Source: an uncultured Bacteriovorax sp. (lineage in GTDB: Bacteria > Bdellovibrionota > Bacteriovoracia > Bacteriovoracales > Bacteriovoracaceae). Taken from it: a stretch of DNA of 11,010 nt. Positions 1-6,406 of the stretch are shown here, one piece after another; positions within the stretch are counted from its first letter, which is position 1, and each line of letters starts with the position of its first letter. The notes beneath the pieces are model-generated. The model was not told the DNA's origin, searched no databases, and saw nothing but the letters and a program-made list of their open reading frames with translations. Location: positions 1 through 11,010 of the forward strand of contig CALUDF010000071.1 in the NCBI GenBank assembly GCA_943914745.1, written 5' to 3'. The position numbers and the translations under genes are program-made.

Positions 1-1
1 A

Positions 2-1333
2 CTATTATTAGTGACATCTGTAACTGCCCTCCTTGCAAGCTCTGCTTTTTCAGCATCTATGCAAAGAAAGAACGAAAAGAAACTCTATGTTGGGTCTAAC
101 TCAACTGAAGCCATACTTACTTTCGATGGCGTTGTCGAATATGAAGGCACAAGAGCACCAAGTGCCAAAACAATGAACAGAGTGATTGAATCACAAATTG
201 AACACACCATCGGACCCATGTCTGTTGCCCAATATACATCGGTGCCTAAGGGAGATCATACGGTTAGCAACGTTCAGCTCCTGGGCAAAAAAGGGGCCGC
301 TTATCAAATTGGTTACACTTACCAAGGAACCGTGGTTCTTGAAAATGGCCCAAAAACATCTTACGACATCATCCTTGCTGTGAATCCGGCAAAAATTTAT
401 GCCGCTGGCTTTGTAGGTGATTACAACCCTTGTACAGATGACCACTATCAATCAGAAGGAGACTTCTGGTATTTCTGGAATCCGGCAAACGCTGGCTGTA
501 AGCTCAAAAAAGATAAAGACTACATTGTCGTCAAGGCAAAAGTGGCCCGCTTTGAGAACTCAACTCTGACTTATCCTGAGTACCATAATCTTCCAGATGC
601 ACAGGGAAATATCAACATTCACATTCTCTTTGGAATGGATGACAACCAAAAAGGAAGAAATCCACTTAACAGCGCCGACATCAATGCTGAGAACTACCGC
701 AACTTTAGGGAGTACTTAGTGGCCAAGGGATACACTGTCAAAAAATGGACCGCGACAGAGGTGAATAAAATCGCCAAGACAAAAAACGGCGCTTCTCCTT
801 TTGTTGAAACGATCCAAAAAGGAAACATCGTCTACCGCTTCTTCTTTGGTCCATCGGCCATCGATGAGGACTCACTTGCCTTTCACTGGTTTTATAAAGA
901 TGCCATCGAAAATGCTTCGGTCATGATCTATGGTGGACACTCTGGTCTTGGAGGACACCTTGACCTGGCCTCTATTGAAGCCAACCTTGGAGAAGAGATT
1001 AAGTTCAACACAAAAAAATACCAGATCTTCTTCTTTGATAGCTGTACGTCTTACAAGTACTACAACACTCAGTACTTTGAGAGAAAGGCGACGACAAAAG
1101 ATCCGAAAGGAACAAAGAAGCTAGACCTCTTCACCAATGGTTTATCAACTTACTTCCACGTTATGCCTGATTCAAACAAGGCCATTGCAGTCGCTTTTGA
1201 GAAAGCTCTCGGATACGCTCAGTCTGGAAACGGATTTGTAAGCTACCAGACACTTGCAAAACAAATTGACTCAGACAACCTTTTTGGCGTGAGTGGTGAT
1301 GAAGACAATGAAGCTCCAAAGCAAATTAAGTAA
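2..1333 (+). CDS. Exported caspase-fold (metacaspase-like, clan CD) cysteine peptidase, 5' end cut by window
   Basis: Probable secreted or periplasmic cysteine peptidase; substrate unknown. The frame is open to the left edge, and codons at 2-10 read Leu-Leu-Leu before the GTG at 11, so the true start lies upstream. The first residues form the hydrophobic core of a Sec signal peptide, with a likely cleavage after AFSA (about residue 15, numbering from the GTG). Residues 20-200 look beta-rich, match no family I recognise, and contain two cysteines (C141, C163) that could form a disulfide after export. The catalytic block follows: a hydrophobic strand then GGHSG with H310, and 34 residues later FFFDSCTSY with D343 and C345. 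This matches the His-Cys dyad layout of caspases and metacaspases (compare the DSCHSG motif of metacaspases). The stop lies inside the next gene, which encodes a second clan CD enzyme, so the two are probably translationally coupled. The fold call is fairly sure; activity and substrate are inference. Confidence 0.72.
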   Translation, partial: LLLVTSVTALLASSAFSASMQRKNEKKLYVGSNSTEAILTFDGVVEYEGTRAPSAKTMNRVIESQIEHTIGPMSVAQYTSVPKGDHTVSNVQLLGKKGAAYQIGYTYQGTVVLENGPKTSYDIILAVNPAKIYAAGFVGDYNPCTDDHYQSEGDFWYFWNPANAGCKLKKDKDYIVVKAKVARFENSTLTYPEYHNLPDAQGNINIHILFGMDDNQKGRNPLNSADINAENYRNFREYLVAKGYTVKKWTATEVNKIAKTKNGASPFVETIQKGNIVYRFFFGPSAIDEDSLAFHWFYKDAIENASVMIYGGHSGLGGHLDLASIEANLGEEIKFNTKKYQIFFFDSCTSYKYYNTQYFERKATTKDPKGTKKLDLFTNGLSTYFHVMPDSNKAIAVAFEKALGYAQSGNGFVSYQTLAKQIDSDNLFGVSGDEDNEAPKQIK

Positions 1334-2699
1334 TTTCTTATTTATCCTCTTTCTCGCTCTGGTTTCTGTCAATGTCATGGCAGAAACCAAGTGGGAAGTG
1401 GCCAGTGTCTTTCTCGGTGCCCGAGAAAACGAAGAGTATCAGGCCGATGTAGCGGCCAATCTCAAAGAAATCTCTCTTATCAAAAAATCGCCTTACCTAA
1501 GCGTCGCTGCTTACCGCGAAAAAGAAAGCAGGCCAAACCGAACTAAAATACTGTCTTTTCTAAAGGCAAGCTTCAAAGACCCAAAGGCTAAAAAAGCGCT
1601 TGTGCTCTACGGGCATGGCGAAGGGGCCGAAGGTCTGCGTGACATGCAGACTGCTGAAATAAAAAGTCTCTTAAAAGAATTGAAAATCAAATTAGACATT
1701 CTTTGGTTTGATGCTTGTTTTCTTTCTAACATTGAATTTCTCTATGAGCTAAGAGAGGCTTCCGCCTACTCTATCGCCTCAGAAGAGGCCGAGTTTAGTT
1801 CAGGACTTCCTTTTGAGTCTCTCAGCGATCTGCCGCAAAATGCGAGTGCAGAAGCCGGGGCCCTCATGCTGGCCAAAAGCTTTATCGAATCTTACTCTTA
1901 CTTAAAGGATGGCAAGCAAAGAGATGCAGTCAGTTCAAGCTCTGCAACCATTAGTGTGATCGACAATAATGAACTGGAGAGCTTTGTCAGTGCCTTTAAA
2001 AAAGTCTCTCTTATTATTCAAAAGCTTCCTGTTAGTGAGCAAGCTGCCCTAAAAAATAAACTCGCTAAGAAGTACGCCATGGACCAAAAGTCTCTCGTTG
2101 ATTTAGGAAGCCTGCTTATTGAACTTCGCCTTGCCATTAAAGACGCAGCCATTGACCAGGAACTTACAAAGCTCATCCGCCTGCTTAATATTGAGTCAGT
2201 TAAAAGATTAAAAACTAACCCACGCGTAAAAATAGAAGCTCCCATCCCTGGAGCTCAAATGGTTTTTGGATTCAATCACTGGGAAAATGGACATAAGGCC
2301 GAATACCTTGATAATCCTCTCTTTAAAGAAATTTTAAACACAAAAACCTTTACTGCTGGACCAAACTCAAATGATTGGCCAGTTAAAAAATTTGAAGGGG
2401 CCAGCACAACCCTTTCCCCTTTTGCTCCCGGAGTGAACTCTTTTAATTATTATTTTCTTGATGCCAAAGGAAAACTCATCAGTGAAGCCCTGGCCATCAC
2501 TCGCTCCCTTGATGTCGTTGAAATTCCTCAAACGAAAAAAGTGCCGGGAAATTTTCTCGTCTATAGTGCTTACACTCAAAAAGTTGGGGCAAAAGCGGAG
2601 AAGTACACTGGTGTGAACATCGCCCTTTTTAACTCTGCTCCTTCAATGGATTATTTTGAACTAGAATTCAATCAAGCTGTTGGCTGGCTAAAATTATAA
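1299..2699 (+). CDS. Exported clostripain-like (C11 family) cysteine peptidase
   Basis: Predicted exported C11-type cysteine peptidase. Known family members such as clostripain and PmC11 cut after Arg or Lys and activate by self-cleavage. From the ATG at 1299, residues 1-28 form a signal peptide: Lys-rich start, FLFILFLALVSV core and VMA cleavage site before E29. The catalytic His is H106 in LVLYGHGEG, and the Cys is C140 in WFDACFLSNIEFLYEL, close to the family consensus FDAC-x-S-x-E. D138 is placed like the S1-pocket Asp of PmC11. Residues about 170-300 are helical and charged; the last ~150 residues look beta-rich and are unassigned. Length (466 aa) suits a C11 enzyme with extra C-terminal domain. 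The start is uncertain: GTG 1293, ATG 1299 and ATG 1308 are all in frame, and none has a strong Shine-Dalgarno. It overlaps the upstream peptidase gene by 35 bp (26 bp from 1308), suggesting coupling. Its stop overlaps the stop of the convergent HAD gene in TTATAA. Confidence 0.85.
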   Translation: MKTMKLQSKLSNFLFILFLALVSVNVMAETKWEVASVFLGARENEEYQADVAANLKEISLIKKSPYLSVAAYREKESRPNRTKILSFLKASFKDPKAKKALVLYGHGEGAEGLRDMQTAEIKSLLKELKIKLDILWFDACFLSNIEFLYELREASAYSIASEEAEFSSGLPFESLSDLPQNASAEAGALMLAKSFIESYSYLKDGKQRDAVSSSSATISVIDNNELESFVSAFKKVSLIIQKLPVSEQAALKNKLAKKYAMDQKSLVDLGSLLIELRLAIKDAAIDQELTKLIRLLNIESVKRLKTNPRVKIEAPIPGAQMVFGFNHWENGHKAEYLDNPLFKEILNTKTFTAGPNSNDWPVKKFEGASTTLSPFAPGVNSFNYYFLDAKGKLISEALAITRSLDVVEIPQTKKVPGNFLVYSAYTQKVGAKAEKYTGVNIALFNSAPSMDYFELEFNQAVGWLKL

Positions 2700-3572
2700 C
2701 CCCATCAAGACTTTCATGCCCTGGTAGCAATCCGAGGACAGTTCTTTAGAAAGTTTAGGAAGAATTGGAGGTTTTCCTCCCATGGCCTTAAAATAGCGGC
2801 TTGAATGCTCATTCCAGGCATGTTCATTAAGTTTTAGCATTCCTTCTTTTTCCTTAAGTGCTTCAACCAACGTCAGTCTTCCTTCTTGAACTTCTTTATA
2901 GGCTTCTTTAAAAGCACCATGGAGAATGATCAATTTTTTTTGATTGATGAGCCACTGCTCGTAGCTTTTTGGAACATAAGGGCCTGAGAGATTTTTTGCT
3001 TTACTGAAATTCTCAAAATACTCAAAAGAAATGCCTGTGAAAAAAACATTTTCAGTCTGGCGCTCTTGAGTCTCTAAAACAAAATCAATAGTGTCATCAA
3101 ACATGATAAGCTCGCTTAAATCGATAGAGACTTTTGTCAGATCCTTTTTAAAACGCTGGGCAAAGCGAGCTCCTGGCGGAGCACTTGGAATTTCGATTAG
3201 GTCTTCACTGCTTAAGATTTTAAAAGCAATGTCCCTTAAACTGCGACCATCACGAAGTTTTATTTTGGAGAGGAGTTCCTCATTTCTTCCTCTTTTACCA
3301 CCACTAAAAAACGACACGCGCAGTTCAGGATGGGTTAAGATCTCACTTACAAAATCTTCTAGGCCTTCATTCACAAAATAGCGCGTCCCCTGTACGTCAA
3401 CAATGCGCTTATGAAGCGCTTCGCTCTTAACTTCCGTGACGATTGTCCAATCGATATCAAAGACAATATGGCGCCATCTGGTTTTTTCCTGGGCCGGATT
3501 TCTATCCTGATGCGCGCAAGAAACAATAAGAAAAAGGCCTAGAATGAATGTAAAAAGAAAACTCCATTTCAT
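2694..3572 (-). CDS. Lipoprotein with HAD-superfamily domain, FCP1/NIF-like
   Basis: Probable membrane-anchored HAD-fold phosphohydrolase facing the periplasm; substrate unknown. Residues 1-19 are a lipoprotein signal (FLIVSC, lipid-modified C19). HAD motif I is HIVFDIDWTIV with D39, D41 and T43, giving DxDxT. Motif II is probably S90 in VSFFSGG. Motifs III and IV lie in KDLTKVSIDLSELIMFDD (K143 or K147, D159, D160). That last block resembles the KDLSxLGRDLxxVIIVDxSP stretch of the FCP1/SCP/TIM50 (NIF) branch of HAD proteins, though the Ser-Pro is replaced by Thr-Ile. Residues 200-292 are a charged helical tail without family resemblance. HAD acid phosphatases are known as exported lipoproteins (class C, e4), but these motifs look more NIF-like than class C. 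The start gives a correct lipoprotein signal; no strong ribosome binding site is seen. It converges on the clostripain-like gene with a 6-bp stop-codon overlap and is divergent from the PP-loop gene. The general HAD call is solid; the subfamily is tentative. Confidence 0.8.
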   Translation of the reverse strand: MKWSFLFTFILGLFLIVSCAHQDRNPAQEKTRWRHIVFDIDWTIVTEVKSEALHKRIVDVQGTRYFVNEGLEDFVSEILTHPELRVSFFSGGKRGRNEELLSKIKLRDGRSLRDIAFKILSSEDLIEIPSAPPGARFAQRFKKDLTKVSIDLSELIMFDDTIDFVLETQERQTENVFFTGISFEYFENFSKAKNLSGPYVPKSYEQWLINQKKLIILHGAFKEAYKEVQEGRLTLVEALKEKEGMLKLNEHAWNEHSSRYFKAMGGKPPILPKLSKELSSDCYQGMKVLMGL

Positions 3573-3620
3573 TCCAAACTCATCGGAATCCCAAGGACTT
3601 TCATAAACCGTCTTTTTTGG

Positions 3621-3649
3621 TCAACAAAACGCTCTAACTGTGGAATAAT
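3621..3649 (+). promoter_or_regulatory. Candidate promoter of the DUF71 gene, possibly leaderless
   Basis: A weak -35 (TCAACA, 3621-3626) and a good -10 (AATAAT, 3644-3649; five of six matches) are separated by 17 nt. The expected transcription start falls at about 3656, the A of the ATG, and no clear Shine-Dalgarno precedes that ATG. A leaderless message would explain both observations. This is motif reading only. The gap 3573-3655 also must hold the promoter of the divergent HAD lipoprotein gene, for which I see no convincing hexamers. Confidence 0.35.
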
Positions 3650-3655
3650 CCCGCC

Positions 3656-4324
3656 ATGGAAAAAGAAAAAGTTTTATTATTTTGGAGCGGTGGCAAGGAT
3701 AGTGCTCTTGCCCTACATGAACTGCAAAACGACCCAGCTTATGAAGTCGTTGGTCTGGTGACTACATTCAACCGTGAAAAAAGCCGTGTGCCTTTTCATG
3801 GCATCCCTGACGTCATGGTAGTGGAGCAAGCCAAAATGCTGAAGCTTCCACTGCAAAGAATCTTTCTTCCCACCGAAGCAACCAATGCTGAATACGTAGC
3901 GCAAGTAAGCTCTATTCTTTCAATGTTCGCTAAGCGCGGAATTAAAACCGTGGCCTTTGGTGATATCAATCTTGAAGAGCTCCGCTCTTTTAAAGAGAAG
4001 ATGCTCACAGACATTGGAATGAGGGCGCTCTTTCCACTTTGGGGGCGCTCAACTCTTGATGTGACAAAGAAATTCCTGGCGACTAACCACAAGGCCATCG
4101 TCACAGCCGTCATGACTGATAAGTTAAGCGATGAGTTCCTCGCTTGTGAATTCAATGAAAAATTTATTGAAAGACTTCCCTCTCACGTTGATCCGGCCGG
4201 AGAAAATGGCGAGTTTCATACGTTCGTTATTTTTGGACCAAGCTTTAAAATGCGTGTTGGCTTCTCTAAGGCCATTGCAGTCGAAGAAGGGCCATATCTC
4301 GTGACCTTAATTAAAGAGCCCTAG
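3656..4324 (+). CDS. DUF71/Dph6-type PP-loop ATPase (adenylating amidoligase-like)
   Basis: Cytoplasmic ATP pyrophosphatase-family protein that likely adenylates a carboxylate and joins it to ammonia or an amine. The PP-loop is SGGKDS (residues 11-16). Family hallmarks follow: FGDI (101-104) then E108 and R110, FPLWG (126-130), and GENGEFHT (182-189), the signature seen in archaeal and eukaryotic diphthine-ammonia ligase. The 222-aa length matches the single-domain form, without the extra C-terminal domains of eukaryotic Dph6. Databases often name such proteins diphthine-ammonia ligase, but bacteria have no diphthamide on EF-G, so the bacterial substrate is unknown; a role in B12 salvage has been proposed for some relatives. 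No diphthamide or cobalamin gene is nearby. The ATG at 3656 is the first in frame. The TAG stop overlaps the LysR stop within CTAG. The family is certain; the function is open. Confidence 0.88.
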   Translation: MEKEKVLLFWSGGKDSALALHELQNDPAYEVVGLVTTFNREKSRVPFHGIPDVMVVEQAKMLKLPLQRIFLPTEATNAEYVAQVSSILSMFAKRGIKTVAFGDINLEELRSFKEKMLTDIGMRALFPLWGRSTLDVTKKFLATNHKAIVTAVMTDKLSDEFLACEFNEKFIERLPSHVDPAGENGEFHTFVIFGPSFKMRVGFSKAIAVEEGPYLVTLIKEP

Positions 4325-5217
4325 TCTTCAAAAAACGGGACCAGCGTTTCAACCAACTCATCAAAGAGCACGCGCACGCGATGGGTTTGTCTTTTCCCTA
4401 CAGATGATAAAAGCCATACATCACCTACCGGGTTGATGATTTCATTCTTTAAGACCAACTCCAGCTCATTGTCCTCTACTAATTCGATCACATTCCATAA
4501 GGGTCTAATCGCAATCCCCATCCCGTCCGCGGCAAGTTTTGTGAGAACTCCCGGATCATTGGTCAAAAAATCACGTGGCCTGGTGAAGTTTTTTATTTTC
4601 ATTTTATTGGACTTAAACTGATACTCGCCGTGAGTGTTGATAAAGAGCACTCGGTGATTTTTTAAGTCTTCAAGCTGTCTAATTTTTTTGTGTTCTTTTA
4701 AATATCCAGGTGAAGCCACCATGACCATGCGGTGCTGGCCGATTTTTCTTCCCTGAAAGGAGGTGTTTTCTCCCGGGTTGATGCGGATAGCGAGATCAAT
4801 GTTGTTTTCAATCATATCCAGCATACTGTCAGTCGCCACTAATTCAATAACCAGCTCTGGATACTTCAATTGAAAATCATTGAGAACACGGGCCAAAATA
4901 TCCTGGGCCATGGTTATAGAGCAAGTAACCCTGATGAGCCCTTTCATGGCATCATCTTTACTAAAGGTCGCTTCAAATTCTTGAACGTGATCAATTAAGC
5001 GTTGAGCTTCAACAAAAATCCTATCTGCTTCAGGAGTCGGAACAATCTGTCTTGTACTTCTGCGAAACAGGCTATAACCCATTTCTGCCTCCAGAAGACT
5101 TAGGCGCTTGGCCATTGCGGCCTTAGACATCCCCATTTTTTTAGCTGCTTTCGTTAGGCTTCTCGCCTGGTAAATGGCGATAAAAGAGCGGATCTGAATG
5201 ATATCCTTTAAAATCAT
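4321..5217 (-). CDS. LysR-family transcriptional regulator
   Basis: DNA-binding regulator, 298 aa, the usual LysR length. The N-terminal winged helix-turn-helix covers about residues 7-65, with recognition helices in SLTKAAKKMGMSKAAMAKRL (20-39) and the typical LLEAEMGYSLFRRSTR wing. The rest is a periplasmic-binding-protein-like effector domain, with the common DLAIRI element around 140. It resembles the CrgA/AaeR-like group, often linked to redox or aromatic metabolism genes, but the effector cannot be read from sequence. AGAGG (5224-5228 on the minus strand) sits 6 nt before the ATG and supports the start. The gene is divergent from the old yellow enzyme gene, which it probably controls together with itself. 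Its promoter overlaps a perfect dyad. The stop codon overlaps that of the convergent DUF71 gene. Confidence 0.93.
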   Translation of the reverse strand: MILKDIIQIRSFIAIYQARSLTKAAKKMGMSKAAMAKRLSLLEAEMGYSLFRRSTRQIVPTPEADRIFVEAQRLIDHVQEFEATFSKDDAMKGLIRVTCSITMAQDILARVLNDFQLKYPELVIELVATDSMLDMIENNIDLAIRINPGENTSFQGRKIGQHRMVMVASPGYLKEHKKIRQLEDLKNHRVLFINTHGEYQFKSNKMKIKNFTRPRDFLTNDPGVLTKLAADGMGIAIRPLWNVIELVEDNELELVLKNEIINPVGDVWLLSSVGKRQTHRVRVLFDELVETLVPFFED

Positions 5218-5235
5218 TGTAAACCTCTGGTTAAC

Positions 5236-5264
5236 ATTAAATCAATTTCAAAGGATATTGTCCA
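5236..5264 (-). promoter_or_regulatory. Candidate promoter of the LysR gene
   Basis: Read on the minus strand, TGGACA (5259-5264; five of six matches to TTGACA) and TTTAAT (5236-5241; five of six to TATAAT) are spaced by exactly 17 nt. This is the best sigma-70-like promoter in the gap. Its -35 lies inside the dyad at 5257-5268, so protein binding there would block transcription, as expected for an autorepressed LysR gene. Confidence 0.55.
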
Positions 5265-5268
5265 CAAT
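5257..5268. promoter_or_regulatory. Perfect dyad ATTGT-CC-ACAAT, candidate LysR operator
   Basis: A 12-bp inverted repeat with 5-bp arms and a 2-bp centre. It lies between a LysR gene and its likely target and covers the -35 elements of both candidate promoters. A looser GTCC..AATT/AATTGGAC dyad partly overlaps it (5261-5280). LysR proteins bind such imperfect or interrupted dyads. Binding itself is inferred. Confidence 0.45.
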
Positions 5269-5286
5269 TTAGAATTGGACTATTGT
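5258..5286 (+). promoter_or_regulatory. Candidate promoter of the old yellow enzyme gene
   Basis: TTGTCC (5258-5263; four of six matches) and TATTGT (5281-5286; four of six) are separated by 17 nt. Both hexamers are poor, as is usual for promoters that need an activator. The -35 shares bases with the -35 of the opposite LysR promoter, so the two would compete for polymerase. Confidence 0.35.
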
Positions 5287-5288
5287 AT

Positions 5289-5302
5289 AGGAAGTTCTTC
5301 CT
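5289..5302. promoter_or_regulatory. Perfect dyad AGGAAG-TT-CTTCCT near the expected start site
   Basis: A 14-bp inverted repeat with 6-bp arms and a 2-bp centre, just after the candidate -10. Its centre is 33 bp from the centre of the dyad at 5257-5268, close to three helical turns, so the two could be bound on the same DNA face. The arm sequences differ (ATTGT versus GGAAG), so they may serve different proteins, or this one may form a small hairpin in the 5' leader of the message. Confidence 0.35.
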
Positions 5303-5321
5303 TCCTCGACTAAACAATTCT

Positions 5322-5326
5322 AAGGA
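5322..5326 (+). promoter_or_regulatory. Ribosome binding site AAGGA of the old yellow enzyme gene
   Basis: AAGGA lies 6 nt before the ATG at 5333 and fixes that start. Confidence 0.75.
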
Positions 5327-5332
5327 ACAAGC

Positions 5333-6400
5333 ATGACTGCAAAACTCTTCACTCCCTTAAAGCTTCGCGAACTCACTCTGAAAAACCGCATCCTCGTCTC
5401 ACCGATGTGCATGTACTCAGCTGTTAACGGAATCGCTAATGACTGGCACTTGGTTCACTTAGGTGCACGCGCTTCTGGTGGAGCTGCCGTCGTTATTGTT
5501 GAAGCAACCGGAGTTGTGGCAGAAGGAAGAATTTCTGAAAATTGCCTGGCCCTTTATAACCAAGCTCAAATGCTCGCGCTAAAACCGATTACGGCCTTTA
5601 TTAAATCCCAAGGCTCAATTCCCGCCATTCAGCTAGCGCACGCAGGAAGAAAGGCCTCAATGAGCAACCCTTTTAATGGGGAGAGACTCCTGGAATTAAA
5701 CGAAGGAGGCTGGGAAGTTGTCGCTCCAAGCAGCATTCCTTTTTCAGATCGCTACGCAACTCCAAAATCTCTTTCAATCAAAGACATCCATGAACTAGTT
5801 GAAGCCTTCAAACATTCGGCCCGCCTCGCCCTAGAAGCAGGGTTTGAAATTATCGAAGGCCACTCTGCTCACGGCTACCTTATGCACGAGTTCCTCTCTC
5901 CTCTTTCAAACAAAAGAACGGATGAGTTTGGAGGCACGCTAGAAAATAGAATGCGCTTTCCACTACTCGTCGCCAAAGCTCTTCGCGACGTCTGGCCCGC
6001 GCATTTACCGGTTTTTTTCCGCATCTCCGCGACTGATTGGACGGAGGGTGGATGGAGCCTTGAAGAAAGTGTTGTCTATGTACAAGAATTGAAGAAAATA
6101 GGTATAGACTTAATTGATGTCTCAACCGGAGGAAATGTATCCGGGGCAAAGATTCCACTCACTCCAGGTTATCAGACTCCATTTGCTGAAGCGATCAAAA
6201 CGCAAACAGGAATTGTGACAGGGGCCGTGGGACTCATCACTGAGTTTGACCAGGCCGAAGAAATATTAAACAGCAATAAGGCCGATGTGATTTTACTTGC
6301 TCGCGAACTCCTTCGCGACCCAAATTGGCCTCTGCGCGCGGCCCTTCACTTTGGTGAAGAAGTAAAGGCCTCTCCTCAATATGCGAGGGCCTATAAATAG
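5333..6400 (+). CDS. Old yellow enzyme family NAD(P)H:flavin oxidoreductase (class III, YqjM/XenA-like)
   Basis: FMN-dependent ene-reductase that takes hydride from NAD(P)H and reduces activated C=C bonds (enones, maleimides) or nitro compounds; cytoplasmic TIM barrel. It has the class III hallmarks: SPMCMY with C26 and Y28, the redox-tuning Cys and Tyr of B. subtilis YqjM; Q100 in the IQLAHAGRK stretch; the substrate-binding pair H177 and H180 in HSAHGY; R230 in the FMN-site strand; TGAVGLI (296-302) and ARELLRDP (323-330) for the FMN phosphate. The NDWHLVHL block (36-43) is closer to Pseudomonas XenA. The GRE usually found at the phosphate site is ARE here. R352 near the C-terminus could be the arginine finger that completes the neighbouring subunit's site. 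Length (355 aa) is near the family norm. It is divergent from a LysR gene and 6 bp from an exporter gene. Family is sure; the natural substrate is unknown. Confidence 0.94.
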   Translation: MTAKLFTPLKLRELTLKNRILVSPMCMYSAVNGIANDWHLVHLGARASGGAAVVIVEATGVVAEGRISENCLALYNQAQMLALKPITAFIKSQGSIPAIQLAHAGRKASMSNPFNGERLLELNEGGWEVVAPSSIPFSDRYATPKSLSIKDIHELVEAFKHSARLALEAGFEIIEGHSAHGYLMHEFLSPLSNKRTDEFGGTLENRMRFPLLVAKALRDVWPAHLPVFFRISATDWTEGGWSLEESVVYVQELKKIGIDLIDVSTGGNVSGAKIPLTPGYQTPFAEAIKTQTGIVTGAVGLITEFDQAEEILNSNKADVILLARELLRDPNWPLRAALHFGEEVKASPQYARAYK

Positions 6401-6402
6401 GA
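6399..6402 (+). promoter_or_regulatory. Ribosome binding site AGGA overlapping the upstream stop codon
   Basis: AGGA starts within the TAG stop of the old yellow enzyme gene and lies 4 nt before the ATG at 6407. This supports the start and suggests coupled translation of enzyme and exporter. Confidence 0.65.
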
Positions 6403-6406
6403 CGTA

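Noticed and set aside
11..13. GTG as the start of the first peptidase
   Set aside because: The frame is open upstream with Leu codons that extend the signal peptide core, and there is no positively charged n-region after the GTG, so the real start is outside the window.
1293..1295. GTG as the start of the clostripain-like gene
   Set aside because: ATG codons at 1299 and 1308 give a cleaner signal peptide; the GTG has no ribosome binding site. Not fully excluded.
3091..3381. 96-codon open frame opposite the HAD lipoprotein gene
   Set aside because: Ser/Leu/Arg-rich composition typical of antisense reading; no start signal.
3796..4155. 119-codon open frame antisense to the DUF71 gene
   Set aside because: It lies wholly inside a gene with intact family motifs and shows no domain or clear ribosome binding site; a shadow frame.
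1178..4283. Exact 16-nt repeat AAGGCCATTGCAGTCG at 1178-1193 and 4268-4283
   Set aside because: Both copies encode Lys-Ala-Ile-Ala-Val in frame in unrelated proteins; likely a coincidence of peptide and the local GGCC codon-pair bias, not a mobile or regulatory repeat.
3656..4324. Naming the PP-loop protein diphthine-ammonia ligase
   Set aside because: Diphthamide is found on archaeal and eukaryotic EF-2 only, so the transferred name would mislead in a bacterium.
4283..4329. Imperfect hairpin (GAAGA-AGGGC with GCCCT-AG-TCTTC) across the CTAG junction as a terminator
   Set aside because: 10 paired bases with a 2-nt bulge and a 25-nt loop, followed on the plus strand by A residues rather than T; read on the minus strand the T run comes before the stem. 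Not a standard terminator for either gene.
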